DNA of 64,000 bases from CAYNRA01 sp046293395. Lineage in GTDB: Bacteria; Bacteroidota; Bacteroidia; Cytophagales; Spirosomataceae. Position 1 is the first letter of the stretch, and every line of letters begins with the position of its first letter. The position numbers and the translations under genes are program-made. Under the pieces are notes generated by a model. That model ran no database searches, was not told the origin of the DNA, and saw nothing but the letters and a program-made list of their open reading frames with translations. Below, piece by piece: positions 9,198-18,478 of this stretch. The stretch spans positions 1,240,001-1,304,000 of the forward strand of contig JBKBOU010000001.1 of the NCBI GenBank assembly GCA_046293395.1, read 5' to 3'.

Positions 9198-11681
9198 TCA
9201 GTTGGTAAAATCGTCATCGTATTTATCGGTATTTGTTACGATACGGTACTCAATCAACAGATTTTTCCATTCTTGCAGTGTCTCTATTGTATTTTCTAGG
9301 TAATTCACATCTCGAAATTCCTTGGAGGAAAATTTTTGTCGTTTAAATCGTTCGTACTTTTCTGTAAACAAAGCGGAGCCTGTTCGATTTGAACCCACAA
9401 AAACCTTTTTGAGTACAGACACAAACGAGTTGTCTTCAGGAATAATTGGCATAAAAACATAGTAATTAGCCAATGTATTGGTGCCATTTCGCAAAGGGCG
9501 GTACGTGTATAAATACGACTCTAACTCCGAGTAAAGTAAAATGAAGCGGTCTAAGTTCAAAAGGAAATTATGAAATTCAATGAATCCAATTCCTTTTTCA
9601 AAACAGAGTTCTTTTAGCTGCACTTCTGTTGTATTTGGGCTAAGCAAATATTTTTGATCTACTTTTTGAAAAAACTGTTGATTGTTTGCCAGTAAATGTT
9701 CTTTCAAATAGGGTAATTTACGAAACGCTAAATTGTTCATGGTAATCATCCGTTCCACGATGGGATAGGTATCTTCCATTTCGTCTTCTCTTTGCGCTTC
9801 TTTTTCCATGCTAATCAACAGCGAACGTAGAACAGATAGCGTATCAGAAATACGTTCAAAGTTTGTCAATTGTGCGCCTGAAAAAAGTTTTCGTTGCGGT
9901 GGATACTCGGGGTCTCTTGTTCTAAACTCATCGTTCAACCCTTTGAATAATAGACTATTATACAATTTAACCATATCAAATGTTATGACTAATTGCTCAT
10001 AAAAAAGTATATCTTTCCCGACGAAGTAATTATCAATTAGCGCGATTTCTTTTTCTAAAAACTGATACATCGTACCAAAAACTTTGTCCATTTTAGGGTT
10101 ATAAGCTGAAAATCGAAACCCACTGACAGACAGCTCATTGTCTTGTGCTATGTGCGCAAATAGCTGTTTGGCTAGTTGATGAATTTGCAAAGCCAACTCC
10201 TGGTTCATCCGCTGAACTTGCCGATAAAATATTTTTAGACGCTGACAAAGCCCGCCCAACCGTACTATCTCAACTAATTCTTCGTCTTGGAAAAGCACTA
10301 CTTTCTCTAAAAAATCCAAAGATGAAACTTGGAAGTAATGCGTTCCATCCTCCAGCTCATACGTCAAGTTTCCTGAAAACAATTCTTCGCATAAGATACT
10401 TGTAATCAACTCATAACAATCTAAGAACTGCGCTAATTCAGTCACTTTTTTAGGCGTAGATAGCTCTAAAACTTCCCCAATTTTCTGTTCTAAAAACTTC
10501 GCTCCGTATGTCAAACCATGGAAAGCTAATTGACCTATTAATACCTCCGCTCTGGCAAATTCCAATGCTACTTCTTTTTTCCAATCTAAAACATCTATTC
10601 CTTCAAATTCCTGCTCCAAAGATTGCAAAGAAAAAAACTGGGTTTGTACTTGTTTTTCCGTTTTTAGTAAGCCAATATCTACTATTAATTTACTTTTATC
10701 CAAAATATAGAACTGACTTGACTTGGGCTGACCATCTGAAGAAAAACCAACAAGTAACTGTTTATCAAGAAGTTGTGTAAGTAAATCTACAAAATCACGA
10801 AGTAAACCTCGATTCGGTTGCTTCGCTTTGTTTTTGGTTGCATGGTAATCATGTTCTCCGAAAAACGTAGAAATCAATTTATTAAAATCAATAAAAGTAT
10901 TGGCTTCAAGCCTTGAAATGAGGTGGTCTGTTTCTTCTTTTTCTTTTTCCAACTCCCTCGAAAGTAGTCTTTGTACCTCAAACTCTTTTAACTTTGCAAA
11001 ATAGAATTGAATGGAGCCAATGGAGTTAAGTAGCTGTGTATCAAGAAGTAAGCCCCCTACTTCTTTATCTAAAATTTTATGACCCTCTTGTACGTGAATA
11101 AATTCTTCCATGATTAACTTATTCATCAAATCAACCATGTCTTCTACGGTATGAAAAAAATCTACAAACTCTGGCCTCAGGCCAGCCACTCTCTCAAATT
11201 GTACGTAGTTTTTAAGGACAGAAAAATCAATATTTGTTTGCAAGGAAACCCGATTCAAAAAACGAATAATCGCAGTATCCATGTCCTTTTCTAGTACCTT
11301 GGGTTCCTCTCTAGGCAAAGTCGTTTTGCTTTTATTGCCATTATAAGCGGCAAACAAGCCAACTACCTCGCCAATCGCCTCCACCTGCATTTGTGTCTTG
11401 GCAAAATCAGCTCTTTCCTGCATGAAATAATCGGCATTGGAATCATTGCGGACGTTTTCGACAAAAAACTTTAGCTTATAAAGAGCTAATATTTGTGGCT
11501 CAATAGCTTGTAACCAAGCGATTTCTTTTTCTATTTCACGTTGTGCCAAACAAGCGGTGAGACTATTCTTTATCCCCTCGAAATAGTCTAAAATGTCTTT
11601 ATGAACTGCTACAAATTCGGCTAATTTTGGGAAGGTTTCGTTTATTTCTATGCCAATTTTTTTGGGTGCAAAAAAATCCAT
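9198..11681 (-). CDS. Large helical protein of unknown function
   Basis: An 827-residue protein I do not recognise. It has no signal peptide, lipobox or membrane segment, so it is probably cytoplasmic. The composition is strongly helical, rich in Glu, Lys, Leu and Phe, with a likely coiled coil around residues 235-265 (RLLSRELEKEKEETDHLI). There is no visible nucleotide-binding, zinc or catalytic motif. It lies 183 bp upstream of the hybrid regulator on the same strand; with no terminator seen between them, co-transcription is possible. It has a -7-like box about 95 bases upstream. Codon use and base composition look like the neighbourhood. The frame is long and intact, so the gene is real; the role is open. 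Confidence 0.8.
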   Translation of the reverse strand: MDFFAPKKIGIEINETFPKLAEFVAVHKDILDYFEGIKNSLTACLAQREIEKEIAWLQAIEPQILALYKLKFFVENVRNDSNADYFMQERADFAKTQMQVEAIGEVVGLFAAYNGNKSKTTLPREEPKVLEKDMDTAIIRFLNRVSLQTNIDFSVLKNYVQFERVAGLRPEFVDFFHTVEDMVDLMNKLIMEEFIHVQEGHKILDKEVGGLLLDTQLLNSIGSIQFYFAKLKEFEVQRLLSRELEKEKEETDHLISRLEANTFIDFNKLISTFFGEHDYHATKNKAKQPNRGLLRDFVDLLTQLLDKQLLVGFSSDGQPKSSQFYILDKSKLIVDIGLLKTEKQVQTQFFSLQSLEQEFEGIDVLDWKKEVALEFARAEVLIGQLAFHGLTYGAKFLEQKIGEVLELSTPKKVTELAQFLDCYELITSILCEELFSGNLTYELEDGTHYFQVSSLDFLEKVVLFQDEELVEIVRLGGLCQRLKIFYRQVQRMNQELALQIHQLAKQLFAHIAQDNELSVSGFRFSAYNPKMDKVFGTMYQFLEKEIALIDNYFVGKDILFYEQLVITFDMVKLYNSLLFKGLNDEFRTRDPEYPPQRKLFSGAQLTNFERISDTLSVLRSLLISMEKEAQREDEMEDTYPIVERMITMNNLAFRKLPYLKEHLLANNQQFFQKVDQKYLLSPNTTEVQLKELCFEKGIGFIEFHNFLLNLDRFILLYSELESYLYTYRPLRNGTNTLANYYVFMPIIPEDNSFVSVLKKVFVGSNRTGSALFTEKYERFKRQKFSSKEFRDVNYLENTIETLQEWKNLLIEYRIVTNTDKYDDDFTN

Positions 11682-11774
11682 TTAGTTTTTCATTTTTATG
11701 GAACAATCCAGGTGTAATGTAAAGAAAGCAAAAGTGAACCCTAACTAAGGGATACACTTATAATTTAAGGTTTG

Positions 11775-11782
11775 CAAAGGTA
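11775..11782 (-). promoter_or_regulatory. -7 box upstream of the 827-residue protein gene
   Basis: TACCTTTG on the minus strand fits TAnnTTTG and lies 93 bases before the start. No well-spaced -33 TTG was found. Confidence 0.3.
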
Positions 11783-11858
11783 GAGCAAATTACCTTTTCT
11801 ACCTATCACAATTTGTACATTTACCTCCACATTTCACACAATTTAGCACCACTCAATA

Positions 11859-11899
11859 AAAATAGGACTACTTCTAAACTAGAAATAGTCCTATTTTTA
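11859..11899. terminator. Bidirectional terminator after the DUF4301 gene
   Basis: Stem AATAGGACTA/TAGTCCTATT with A-tract on the left and T-tract on the right. It lies 46 bases after the DUF4301 stop on the minus strand. Confidence 0.75.
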
Positions 11900-11944
11900 T
11901 TCATTTTTAAGGAAAAGTAGATACTCTTTTATTTGGTCTCGAAC

Positions 11945-13426
11945 TCAATTCGACTGATGTTCTTTCCGTAACAAATCATTTACTGTTTTAACCGGATTAA
12001 AAGTAATCAGAGGTACTTCAACGAAGAGTGTGTTCCAATCAGACATAGATCCGTTCCATAAACCAGGCAGCTCCTGCGCTTTTAGGGACTTTCCGCTCTG
12101 TGACTTCTCTGTAATAAAACCCGTTTCATCATCACGGAACTGTAGTAAATCAAACTTTTCGTTTTTGTAATTTTTTGACGTACAAATCAAATCCACTGGA
12201 TTAAAATGAGTGGCTTTGGTGAATAACTCTTTTTGTACTTCGTTTTGCATATCCACTTGCGCCGACTCTACGACTTGCAGCGAAACCGAACCATCTGAAT
12301 TTTTTGCCCAGAAAGGACCTCCACCTGGTTCACCCACATTTTGTACCATACCACACGCACGCAAAGGGCGATTTACTTTTGCACGCGCAAACGCTCGTTT
12401 TTCCTCTTTTTGCCAATTTTTGGCTTCATCAGGAGCTAACGTTCCAAGCCTGTTGGCTAAATAAGTCATTATCTCATCCAAAAGAGCTTCTTCAATCGCA
12501 TCATTCTCCAATTTTTGAGCATACGCAAAAAGGGTTGCCTGGCAGTCAAGTACCAAACCTGCCAAAGCTTTCTTGTACTGAACCGTCGTTTCTTTGAGGT
12601 GGTCAGGAACAACATTATCAATATTTTTGATAAAAATTAAGTCGGCTTCTTGTTCAGCTAGATTTTCCAACAAAGCACCATGTCCTGCTGGTCTGAACAG
12701 CAACTGTCCGTCCGGCTGCCGAAATGGCTCGTTGTTTTCATCCACTGCAATCGTATCTGTAGAAGGTTTTTGAACAGAAAAACCAATTTCGTACTTCACA
12801 CCAAAACGCAACTCATATTTATCCAAAACGCTATCAATCAAGACTTTAAACTTCTCTTTGTGTTCAGGAGATACGGTAAAATGCAAACGAACAATACCTT
12901 TACTTTCTGCATACAGGGCTCCTTCAACGAGATGTTCTTCTACGGCTGTTCGGACAGTTCCATCAGGATAGGTATGAAACTCAAGGAGTCCTTTGGGCAT
13001 TTTTCCGTAATCTAGCCCTTCTTCATCAAGTAAAGCAGCCAATACACCTGCCATTCCATCTGTTTTTTGTACTTTCAACAGACTTTGATAGAAAGCAAAT
13101 CGAGGCAATTCATGTAAAAATTGCTCCACAGAAGCATCTACTTTTCCTTCCTCTTTCGCTGCAAATAAGGACTTAAACATGCGCGATGCAGCACCAGAAG
13201 CAGGCACAAATTTAAGGATAACCGCATTTTTACTCAATTGCGCGTATCTATCTATGTAGGTACGCAAATCATCCGCACTCAAGCGGATAATTCCGTGACC
13301 AACCGTTGCTGCTGCCTCTAGTTGCATGAACGGAAATCCTTTTTTGAAATACGTAATCTGCTCTTCTACAACGGCTAATTCACTTCCTCTCGACTGAATT
13401 TGCGCCAAATCTTGTTGACTAAACAT
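11945..13426 (-). CDS. DUF4301 family protein, putative nucleotidyltransferase fold
   Basis: A 493-residue cytoplasmic protein of the DUF4301 family, nearly confined to Bacteroidota. The family has no assigned reaction. The sequence does carry features that recall sugar nucleotidyltransferases: a loop FVPASGAASRMFK near residue 73 in the place of the glycine-rich nucleotide loop, and LLFRPAGHGALLENL followed by DLIFIKNIDNVVPD, which resembles the PPGHGAL and NxD segments of UDP-sugar pyrophosphorylases. A nucleotidyltransferase activity is therefore my inference, not established. It is divergent from proA; the intergenic region of about 190 bp presumably holds both promoters. The gene ends at a bidirectional terminator. 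Confidence 0.85.
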   Translation of the reverse strand: MFSQQDLAQIQSRGSELAVVEEQITYFKKGFPFMQLEAAATVGHGIIRLSADDLRTYIDRYAQLSKNAVILKFVPASGAASRMFKSLFAAKEEGKVDASVEQFLHELPRFAFYQSLLKVQKTDGMAGVLAALLDEEGLDYGKMPKGLLEFHTYPDGTVRTAVEEHLVEGALYAESKGIVRLHFTVSPEHKEKFKVLIDSVLDKYELRFGVKYEIGFSVQKPSTDTIAVDENNEPFRQPDGQLLFRPAGHGALLENLAEQEADLIFIKNIDNVVPDHLKETTVQYKKALAGLVLDCQATLFAYAQKLENDAIEEALLDEIMTYLANRLGTLAPDEAKNWQKEEKRAFARAKVNRPLRACGMVQNVGEPGGGPFWAKNSDGSVSLQVVESAQVDMQNEVQKELFTKATHFNPVDLICTSKNYKNEKFDLLQFRDDETGFITEKSQSGKSLKAQELPGLWNGSMSDWNTLFVEVPLITFNPVKTVNDLLRKEHQSN

Positions 13427-13620
13427 ATATTGCTATGGGTTTGGGTTGAATAGGCTCTGAATGCCTGCTGGATTCCTAAACAATGGATTTTGTAAAATCC
13501 GATATGGAATTTAAAGATATATTTTATCTTCTAATTTCCGCATTTTTTTCAAAATTTCTATTTTTTCTCCTCCCCTTTCTACAGATATTTAGTTCCTTTG
13601 TAAAACTTTTCCAACCAAAG

Positions 13621-14871
13621 ATGAACGACTTACTTTTCCAATTAAAGGAAACCAAAATTGCATCCCGTTTTATTCAGAAATCATCCACAGAGACCAAGTA
13701 TCTTCTACTTACCTCACTAGCAAACCAACTGGAGAAACACACAGAAGAGCTACGCACTGCCAATCAAAAAGACTTGGAACAGATGGATGCTACGGACTCA
13801 AAATACGACCGTTTGCTCCTAACTCCTGAACGTATTTCTGCACTCGCTCAATCTGTTCGTGATGTAGCCCTTTTGCCCGATCCTTCTAACCAAACACTCC
13901 TACAAACAACCTTAGAGAATGGACTTTCTTTGCATAAAATAACGACGCCTCTCGGTGTTGTTGGCGTCATTTACGAGTCACGACCCAACGTGACAATTGA
14001 TGTTGCCGCACTTTGTCTCCGTTCGGGAAATGCCTGCGTTCTGAAAGGAGGAAAAGAAGCGTATCATACCAATTTTTTTCTCGTCCAACTCATTCATAAT
14101 GCACTTGAAGAATTTTCTCTTCCCACCCAATTAGTTACCTTATTATCCACCAATCGGGAGGACGTACACCAACTTTTAACAGCCACAGCTTATGTTGATA
14201 TTCTCATTCCGCGAGGTTCAGATGCCTTGATTCAATTTGTGCGTAAAAATTCACTAATTCCGACCATAGAAACAGGTGCGGGAGTCTGCCATACATATAT
14301 AGAAGAGACAGCTAGTATCGAACAAGCTATCCCCATTGTTATCAATGCGCGTGTTTCGAGACCTTCTGTTTGTAACTCCCTCGACTGTTTGTTACTTGAT
14401 AAAAAAATTGCAGGTACTCTTCTTTCAAAATTAGCACCTGAACTCATCAAAAATGAGGTTATTGTCTATGCGGACTCGCTCGCGTACGCTTTACTGTCGG
14501 CACTAGAAATACCTGATTTATATCCAGCAGATGACAGTCATTTTGGGAAAGAATGGCTAAGTAAGACATTGACCATCAAGATTGTACAAGATTTTGAAGA
14601 TGCGCTGAAACACATAGATACCTATTCATCAAAACATTCAGAGGCTATCTTGACAGAGAATCAAGCGTTAGCCAATCGTTTTCTTTCAGAAGTTGACGCA
14701 GCGGCAGTATATCACAACGCATCCACTCGTTTCACGGATGGTGGCGTTTTCGGGCTTGGCGCTGAAATCGGTATTTCTACGCAGAAACTCCATGCCAGAG
14801 GGCCATTTGCTCTTGAAAAATTAGTTACCGAAAAATGGGTAATCCGAGGAAACGGACAAATCAGAGAATAA
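13621..14871 (+). CDS. proA: Glutamate-5-semialdehyde dehydrogenase
   Basis: The second enzyme of proline synthesis, reducing gamma-glutamyl phosphate to glutamate-5-semialdehyde with NADPH. Residues 1-416 match the family throughout: ESRPNVTIDVAALCLRSGN in the cofactor domain, and VSRPSVCNSLDCLL with the catalytic cysteine. The frame is open from 13483, but that extension encodes a hydrophobic Phe-rich stretch foreign to ProA, so the ATG at 13621 (MNDLLFQLKETK) is chosen; 416 residues is the usual length. proB and proC are not nearby. It is convergent with a glycosyltransferase gene, and both share a hairpin at 14883-14912. Confidence 0.95.
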   Translation: MNDLLFQLKETKIASRFIQKSSTETKYLLLTSLANQLEKHTEELRTANQKDLEQMDATDSKYDRLLLTPERISALAQSVRDVALLPDPSNQTLLQTTLENGLSLHKITTPLGVVGVIYESRPNVTIDVAALCLRSGNACVLKGGKEAYHTNFFLVQLIHNALEEFSLPTQLVTLLSTNREDVHQLLTATAYVDILIPRGSDALIQFVRKNSLIPTIETGAGVCHTYIEETASIEQAIPIVINARVSRPSVCNSLDCLLLDKKIAGTLLSKLAPELIKNEVIVYADSLAYALLSALEIPDLYPADDSHFGKEWLSKTLTIKIVQDFEDALKHIDTYSSKHSEAILTENQALANRFLSEVDAAAVYHNASTRFTDGGVFGLGAEIGISTQKLHARGPFALEKLVTEKWVIRGNGQIRE

Positions 14872-14879
14872 GAGTAAAA

Positions 14880-15623
14880 TCAAAACCATTGTCTAATCTT
14901 GGACAATGGTTTGGCGAACCGTGTGTACCATTTTGGGGTTAATCCGTTCAAAATCCAGGCTTGATAATCTTCGTTATTTGCTCGGATTCGGTTGCGTAAT
15001 GAGACATTACTTACCCCACCTGTACGCATTTTCATCTGCACCTGCGGAATGTATTTTGCCTTCAGCTCATATTTGTATAACATCCTCAGCATCAGCTCAT
15101 AATCTCCAGCACTTTTAAAGACTGGGTTGTATGAACCGTATGTAAGATATGCTTTTTTTGTTAAGAAAAAAGTAGGATGTGGGGGCATCCAACCCGACAA
15201 AAACAGCTCTTTTTTGTATTCTCCCGCAACCCATTCACGAACAACCTTTGCTGTGTCTCCGGCATCCACGTAGTGCAAATCCCCGTAAACAGCATCCAAT
15301 CCTGGATTTTTGAGAAACGTATCTACAACCCGTTGAATCACTTCATTATCTGGAAAAAAGTCATCCGCATTCACCATTCCAATTACATCACCTGATGCAC
15401 GAGCTACCCCTTTTGCCATGGCATCGTAAATTCCTTTGTCAGGTTCAGATTTCCATTCGATTTTCGTTCCGTATTCTTTCACTATTTCCAACGTACCGTC
15501 CGTAGAACCGCCATCCACGAGAATGTATTCTATGTTTGGGTAAGACTGAGAAAGTACACTTTCAATAGCTGTTCGGACAGTTGCAGCGGCATTATATGTA
15601 ATCGTAATAAGAGATATCTTCAT
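14880..15623 (-). CDS. Family 2 glycosyltransferase (WcaE-like)
   Basis: A 247-residue GT-A fold glycosyltransferase. The N-terminal strand SLITITYNAAATVRTAIESV, the VDGGSTDGTL motif and the DxD-like NADDFFPDNE (metal and nucleotide-sugar binding) define family GT2. SEPDKGIYDAMAKGV is typical of the WcaE/colanic-acid-like branch. No transmembrane helix is seen, so it should act at the cytoplasmic face of the membrane on a lipid-linked acceptor. No other polysaccharide gene is adjacent; the acceptor and sugar are unknown. The 3' end of the coding region doubles as the stem of a terminator shared with proA. Confidence 0.9.
   Translation of the reverse strand: MKISLITITYNAAATVRTAIESVLSQSYPNIEYILVDGGSTDGTLEIVKEYGTKIEWKSEPDKGIYDAMAKGVARASGDVIGMVNADDFFPDNEVIQRVVDTFLKNPGLDAVYGDLHYVDAGDTAKVVREWVAGEYKKELFLSGWMPPHPTFFLTKKAYLTYGSYNPVFKSAGDYELMLRMLYKYELKAKYIPQVQMKMRTGGVSNVSLRNRIRANNEDYQAWILNGLTPKWYTRFAKPLSKIRQWF
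14883..14912. terminator. Terminator embedded in the 3' end of the glycosyltransferase gene
   Basis: Perfect 11-bp stem AAACCATTGTC/GACAATGGTTT with an 8-base loop, 12 bases after the proA stop. It encodes the last residues of the convergent gene (SKIRQWF). Confidence 0.6.
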
Positions 15624-15748
15624 GAAATAGACGTCAAGTTTGTTTTAATAAGAGGCAAAAGTACAAAGACTTACAGCGAATTACCCGACACTTTTGAACA
15701 AAAAAATGCGTAAAAATGGTTATACTTGTATAAAATGCAATAGAAAAC

Positions 15749-16846
15749 ATGCGGTACTATATCATCTTTTTAGGTATTCTTTTCATTCAATCGTTCCAAT
15801 TGCTTGCTTTTGCAGGCGAAGACCCAGAGTCTAAATTGCCCATTTATAGAAATTTGGTCATGGAAGGCGGTGGTATCAAAGGCATTGCCTACGGGGGCGC
15901 ACTCGCAGAATTGGAAGAAAGAGGTGTTTTACGCCATATCACACGCGTGGCGGGCACTTCTGCTGGTGCTATCCAAGCGAGTTTGTTTGCTATTGGGTAC
16001 AATGCAGAGGAAATTACGGAAATCATCAATACAACACCGATAGAGTCATTCAATGATGACGGATTCATTGTAAAAGGATCTAAGCGATTATTAAAAAAAT
16101 ACGGTTGGTTCAAAGGAGATGCTTTTTTACAAAAAATCACCGAATTAATCGCTTTACGAACAGGAAACCCGAACCTTACCTTCGCTCAGCTACACCAACT
16201 CGCAAAAAGCCACCCGTTTAGAGATTTATATGTGACGGGAGCAAATTTGTCACAACAACGCGTGGAAATCTTCTCGCACGAAACCTACCCCAATATGCGC
16301 GTGGCTGATGCGGTCCGAATTTCGATGTCAATTCCCCTTTTTTACGAAGCCATCTGGTTAGATAAAGACGGGAAGGTACAAGAAGAAGGCACAGAATGTA
16401 CGGATTGCAGTCTTTTTGTAGATGGTGGTTTATTGATGAATTACCCCGTAGAAATCTTTGATAACCCTCGATACGTAGAAAACGTACGCTATACTCGTTC
16501 CAATTCGGGCTATTTTTTCAATGAAGAAACGTTGGGCTTGCGTTTGGAGAGATGTGACCAAATTGACTACGACATTCAGAATAAGCGCGCCATCGCTCCG
16601 ATTTCCATTACTGATTTCAGTAGTTATACCAATGCGCTGTCCACTGTATTGATGCGAAATGTCGCGCCACCACACCCGCGTGACCCAGAAAGAACCATTT
16701 ATATCAACGATTTAGGAATGAGTTCGAAAGTGCGCAAAGTCCCGCAAGAAGAAAAGGAAATGTTGATGCTAAGTGGTCGCCAAGGGGTATATGAATTTTT
16801 GGGACGACTTGAGGAGCGCCTTGCTCTCGGAAATGATAGGGAATAA
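15749..16846 (+). CDS. Patatin-like phospholipase, secreted
   Basis: A 365-residue patatin-fold lipid acyl hydrolase. A signal peptide (residues 1-22) is followed by the oxyanion loop GGGIKGIAYGGAL, the nucleophile elbow GTSAG (catalytic serine) and the DGG motif in FVDGGLLMNYP with the second residue of the Ser-Asp dyad. The substrate is probably phospholipid or acyl ester in the periplasm; the branch resembles Bacteroidota patatins lacking the C-terminal barrel seen in PlpD-type proteins. It is divergent from the glycosyltransferase gene and stands alone on its strand. All catalytic residues are present, so it should be active. Confidence 0.92.
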   Translation: MRYYIIFLGILFIQSFQLLAFAGEDPESKLPIYRNLVMEGGGIKGIAYGGALAELEERGVLRHITRVAGTSAGAIQASLFAIGYNAEEITEIINTTPIESFNDDGFIVKGSKRLLKKYGWFKGDAFLQKITELIALRTGNPNLTFAQLHQLAKSHPFRDLYVTGANLSQQRVEIFSHETYPNMRVADAVRISMSIPLFYEAIWLDKDGKVQEEGTECTDCSLFVDGGLLMNYPVEIFDNPRYVENVRYTRSNSGYFFNEETLGLRLERCDQIDYDIQNKRAIAPISITDFSSYTNALSTVLMRNVAPPHPRDPERTIYINDLGMSSKVRKVPQEEKEMLMLSGRQGVYEFLGRLEERLALGNDRE

Positions 16847-16853
16847 AGTAGAT

Positions 16854-16891
16854 AAAAAAAATGGTTTCGGGGTTTAAACCCCGAAACCATT
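16854..16891 (-). terminator. Terminator of the 59-residue small gene: perfect 32-bp palindrome
   Basis: AATGGTTTCGGGGTTT at 16860-16875 is followed directly by its exact reverse complement. On the minus strand it is followed by TTTTTTT, so it ends the small gene that stops at 16891, rather than the patatin gene, which has no T-tract on its side. Confidence 0.85.
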
Positions 16892-17070
16892 CAATCATCT
16901 CGTTCTGTGCTGTAGTAAGAGTCTAAAAAAATGCGTCGATTGCTCTTGATACGCTTTTCACTCTTCGCCGCAAGCTGTTTTGAGCTTTTCTTTACATCGG
17001 CATCGCTAAAAAAATCACTCGACAAACTCGTTCGTTTTGTGTCTTGTTTGTTCTTATTACGCAAAGGCAT
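16891..17070 (-). CDS. Small basic protein, 59 residues (unrecognised)
   Basis: An ATG at 17068-17070 opens a 59-codon frame ending at 16891, immediately before a strong terminator reading in the same direction. The product begins MPLRNKNKQDTKRTSL and is rich in Lys, Arg and Ser, with a short aromatic C-terminus (RIFLDSYYSTERDD). It has no membrane segment or signal peptide. The tight fit between stop codon and terminator supports a real gene. Basic composition would suit a nucleic-acid or ribosome-associated protein, but I recognise no family and assign no function. Confidence 0.6.
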   Translation of the reverse strand: MPLRNKNKQDTKRTSLSSDFFSDADVKKSSKQLAAKSEKRIKSNRRIFLDSYYSTERDD

Positions 17071-17212
17071 AAAATAGGATATATTTAAACTTTTACGAAT
17101 TAAAAAAATGTTTTTTAATTTACAAAATATCTTGTTTTAACTTTTTGCAAAACAATAGTACATTTTACAAAACACAAATAATACAAAATATCTATACACA
17201 AAAACGATAAAA

Positions 17213-17332
17213 TTATTTAATAATCTTCTTAGATAGAGAAGAAATTGCGGGCTTTATTTTCTTACCACCCACAGCATATACAACCACGCCAACAGCCACT
17301 GCTGCTAATCCATACAAAATGCCTTTTTTCAT
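17213..17332 (-). CDS. Small single-span membrane protein, 39 residues (unrecognised)
   Basis: An ATG at 17330-17332 opens a 39-codon frame ending at 17213. Residues 3-24 (GILYGLAAVAVGVVVYAVGG) form a clear hydrophobic span rich in Gly, Ala and Val; a basic tail (KKIKPAISSLSKKIIK) follows. The layout is that of a small inner-membrane protein with a cytoplasmic positive tail. It lies on the same strand as, and about 140 bp upstream of, the 59-residue gene; the stretch between them is AT-rich with no other content. No family recognised. Confidence 0.5.
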   Translation of the reverse strand: MKKGILYGLAAVAVGVVVYAVGGKKIKPAISSLSKKIIK

Positions 17333-17536
17333 ACACGTAAATTTTAAAAATTCTTTCTTTTACCTTTGCTTTTACTAACGGAAAGTACGCACGTTTAGTT
17401 GTCTATTTTCTTAAAATTTTCTTAAAATTTACTGAGTGGTTAAAATTTCGTTTCCATTGAACAAAAATGGAGGGATTCTGTTAGTAAGCGCAAGTACGTA
17501 TTTGGTTAAAATGTATTTTATTTTTTCTTATTTGTA

Positions 17537-18475
17537 ATGACTCCAACACAACAAAAAGGTTTAGTAATTCGGTCAACAGGGTCGTGGTATGATGTTCGCC
17601 AAGAAGATGGCTCCCTGATTTCCTGTCGCCTCCGCGGTAAATTCAAGATACAAGGATTGAAAGTCACCAACCCCATTGCTGTCGGAGATTCTGTATTTTA
17701 TCATCTGGAAGATGAAGCTGAAAACCGAGGTATGATCACAGAAATCGTTCCAAGAACAAATTATATCCTCCGGAAATCCGTTCACAAAACCGCACATGGC
17801 CATATTTTAGCGGCAAATTTAGACCAAGCCATTTTACTCGTTACCTTGACCTTCCCGCGTACTTCTTTGGGTTTCATTGACCGGTTTCTTGTCTCAGCTG
17901 AATCTTTCCGAATACCCACCCGAATTGTGTTCAATAAGATTGATTTAATGCCAGAAGAAGCCTTGGAGTACCAACAAGAACTCGCTGAACTCTACGAGCC
18001 ACTTGGCTATCCTTGTCACTTTATTTCTGCCCTAACTGGAGCTGGAGTGGAGGAACTTCAAAAGCAGTTGGAAAATAAAATCTCCCTCATTGCTGGTCAT
18101 TCTGGCGTCGGAAAATCTACTTTTATCAATGCCATTGCACCCGGATTTAACCTTCGTACATCGGAGGTTTCTACCTTCGCTAACAAAGGCGTGCACACGA
18201 CTACATTTGCCGAGATGTTCGAATTACCCAAAAATACCTTCTTGATTGACTCCCCAGGAATCAAAGAATTAGGTATCATGGATATTGAAACGGGCGAATT
18301 AAATCATTACTTTCCCGAATTTGCCGAGTTATTAAATACGTGTAAATACCACAATTGCCGGCATATAAACGAGCCGCAATGCAAAGTTAAAGAAGGAATA
18401 GAAAACGGAACCATCGCGGAGTCGCGCTACCTCAGTTACCTCAGTATTCTCGAAGATCAAGACAATAGAAGGTAA
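17537..18475 (+). CDS. rsgA: Ribosome small subunit maturation GTPase RsgA
   Basis: A 312-residue circularly permuted GTPase that releases maturation factors from the 30S subunit and checks the decoding centre. An N-terminal OB fold (about 1-75) precedes the GTPase domain, in which the motifs appear in permuted order: G4 NKID near residue 136, then G1 GHSGVGKST near 192-200, and G3 DSPG near 239. The C-terminal zinc site is CKYHNCRHINEPQC. Full length. It is convergent with the OmpA-family gene, the stop codons being only three bases apart, with no terminator between them. Confidence 0.97.
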   Translation: MTPTQQKGLVIRSTGSWYDVRQEDGSLISCRLRGKFKIQGLKVTNPIAVGDSVFYHLEDEAENRGMITEIVPRTNYILRKSVHKTAHGHILAANLDQAILLVTLTFPRTSLGFIDRFLVSAESFRIPTRIVFNKIDLMPEEALEYQQELAELYEPLGYPCHFISALTGAGVEELQKQLENKISLIAGHSGVGKSTFINAIAPGFNLRTSEVSTFANKGVHTTTFAEMFELPKNTFLIDSPGIKELGIMDIETGELNHYFPEFAELLNTCKYHNCRHINEPQCKVKEGIENGTIAESRYLSYLSILEDQDNRR

Positions 18476-18478
18476 ATA

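Noticed and set aside
13483..13620. Hydrophobic N-terminal extension of proA
   Set aside because: Foreign to the family; the ATG at 13621 gives the standard length.
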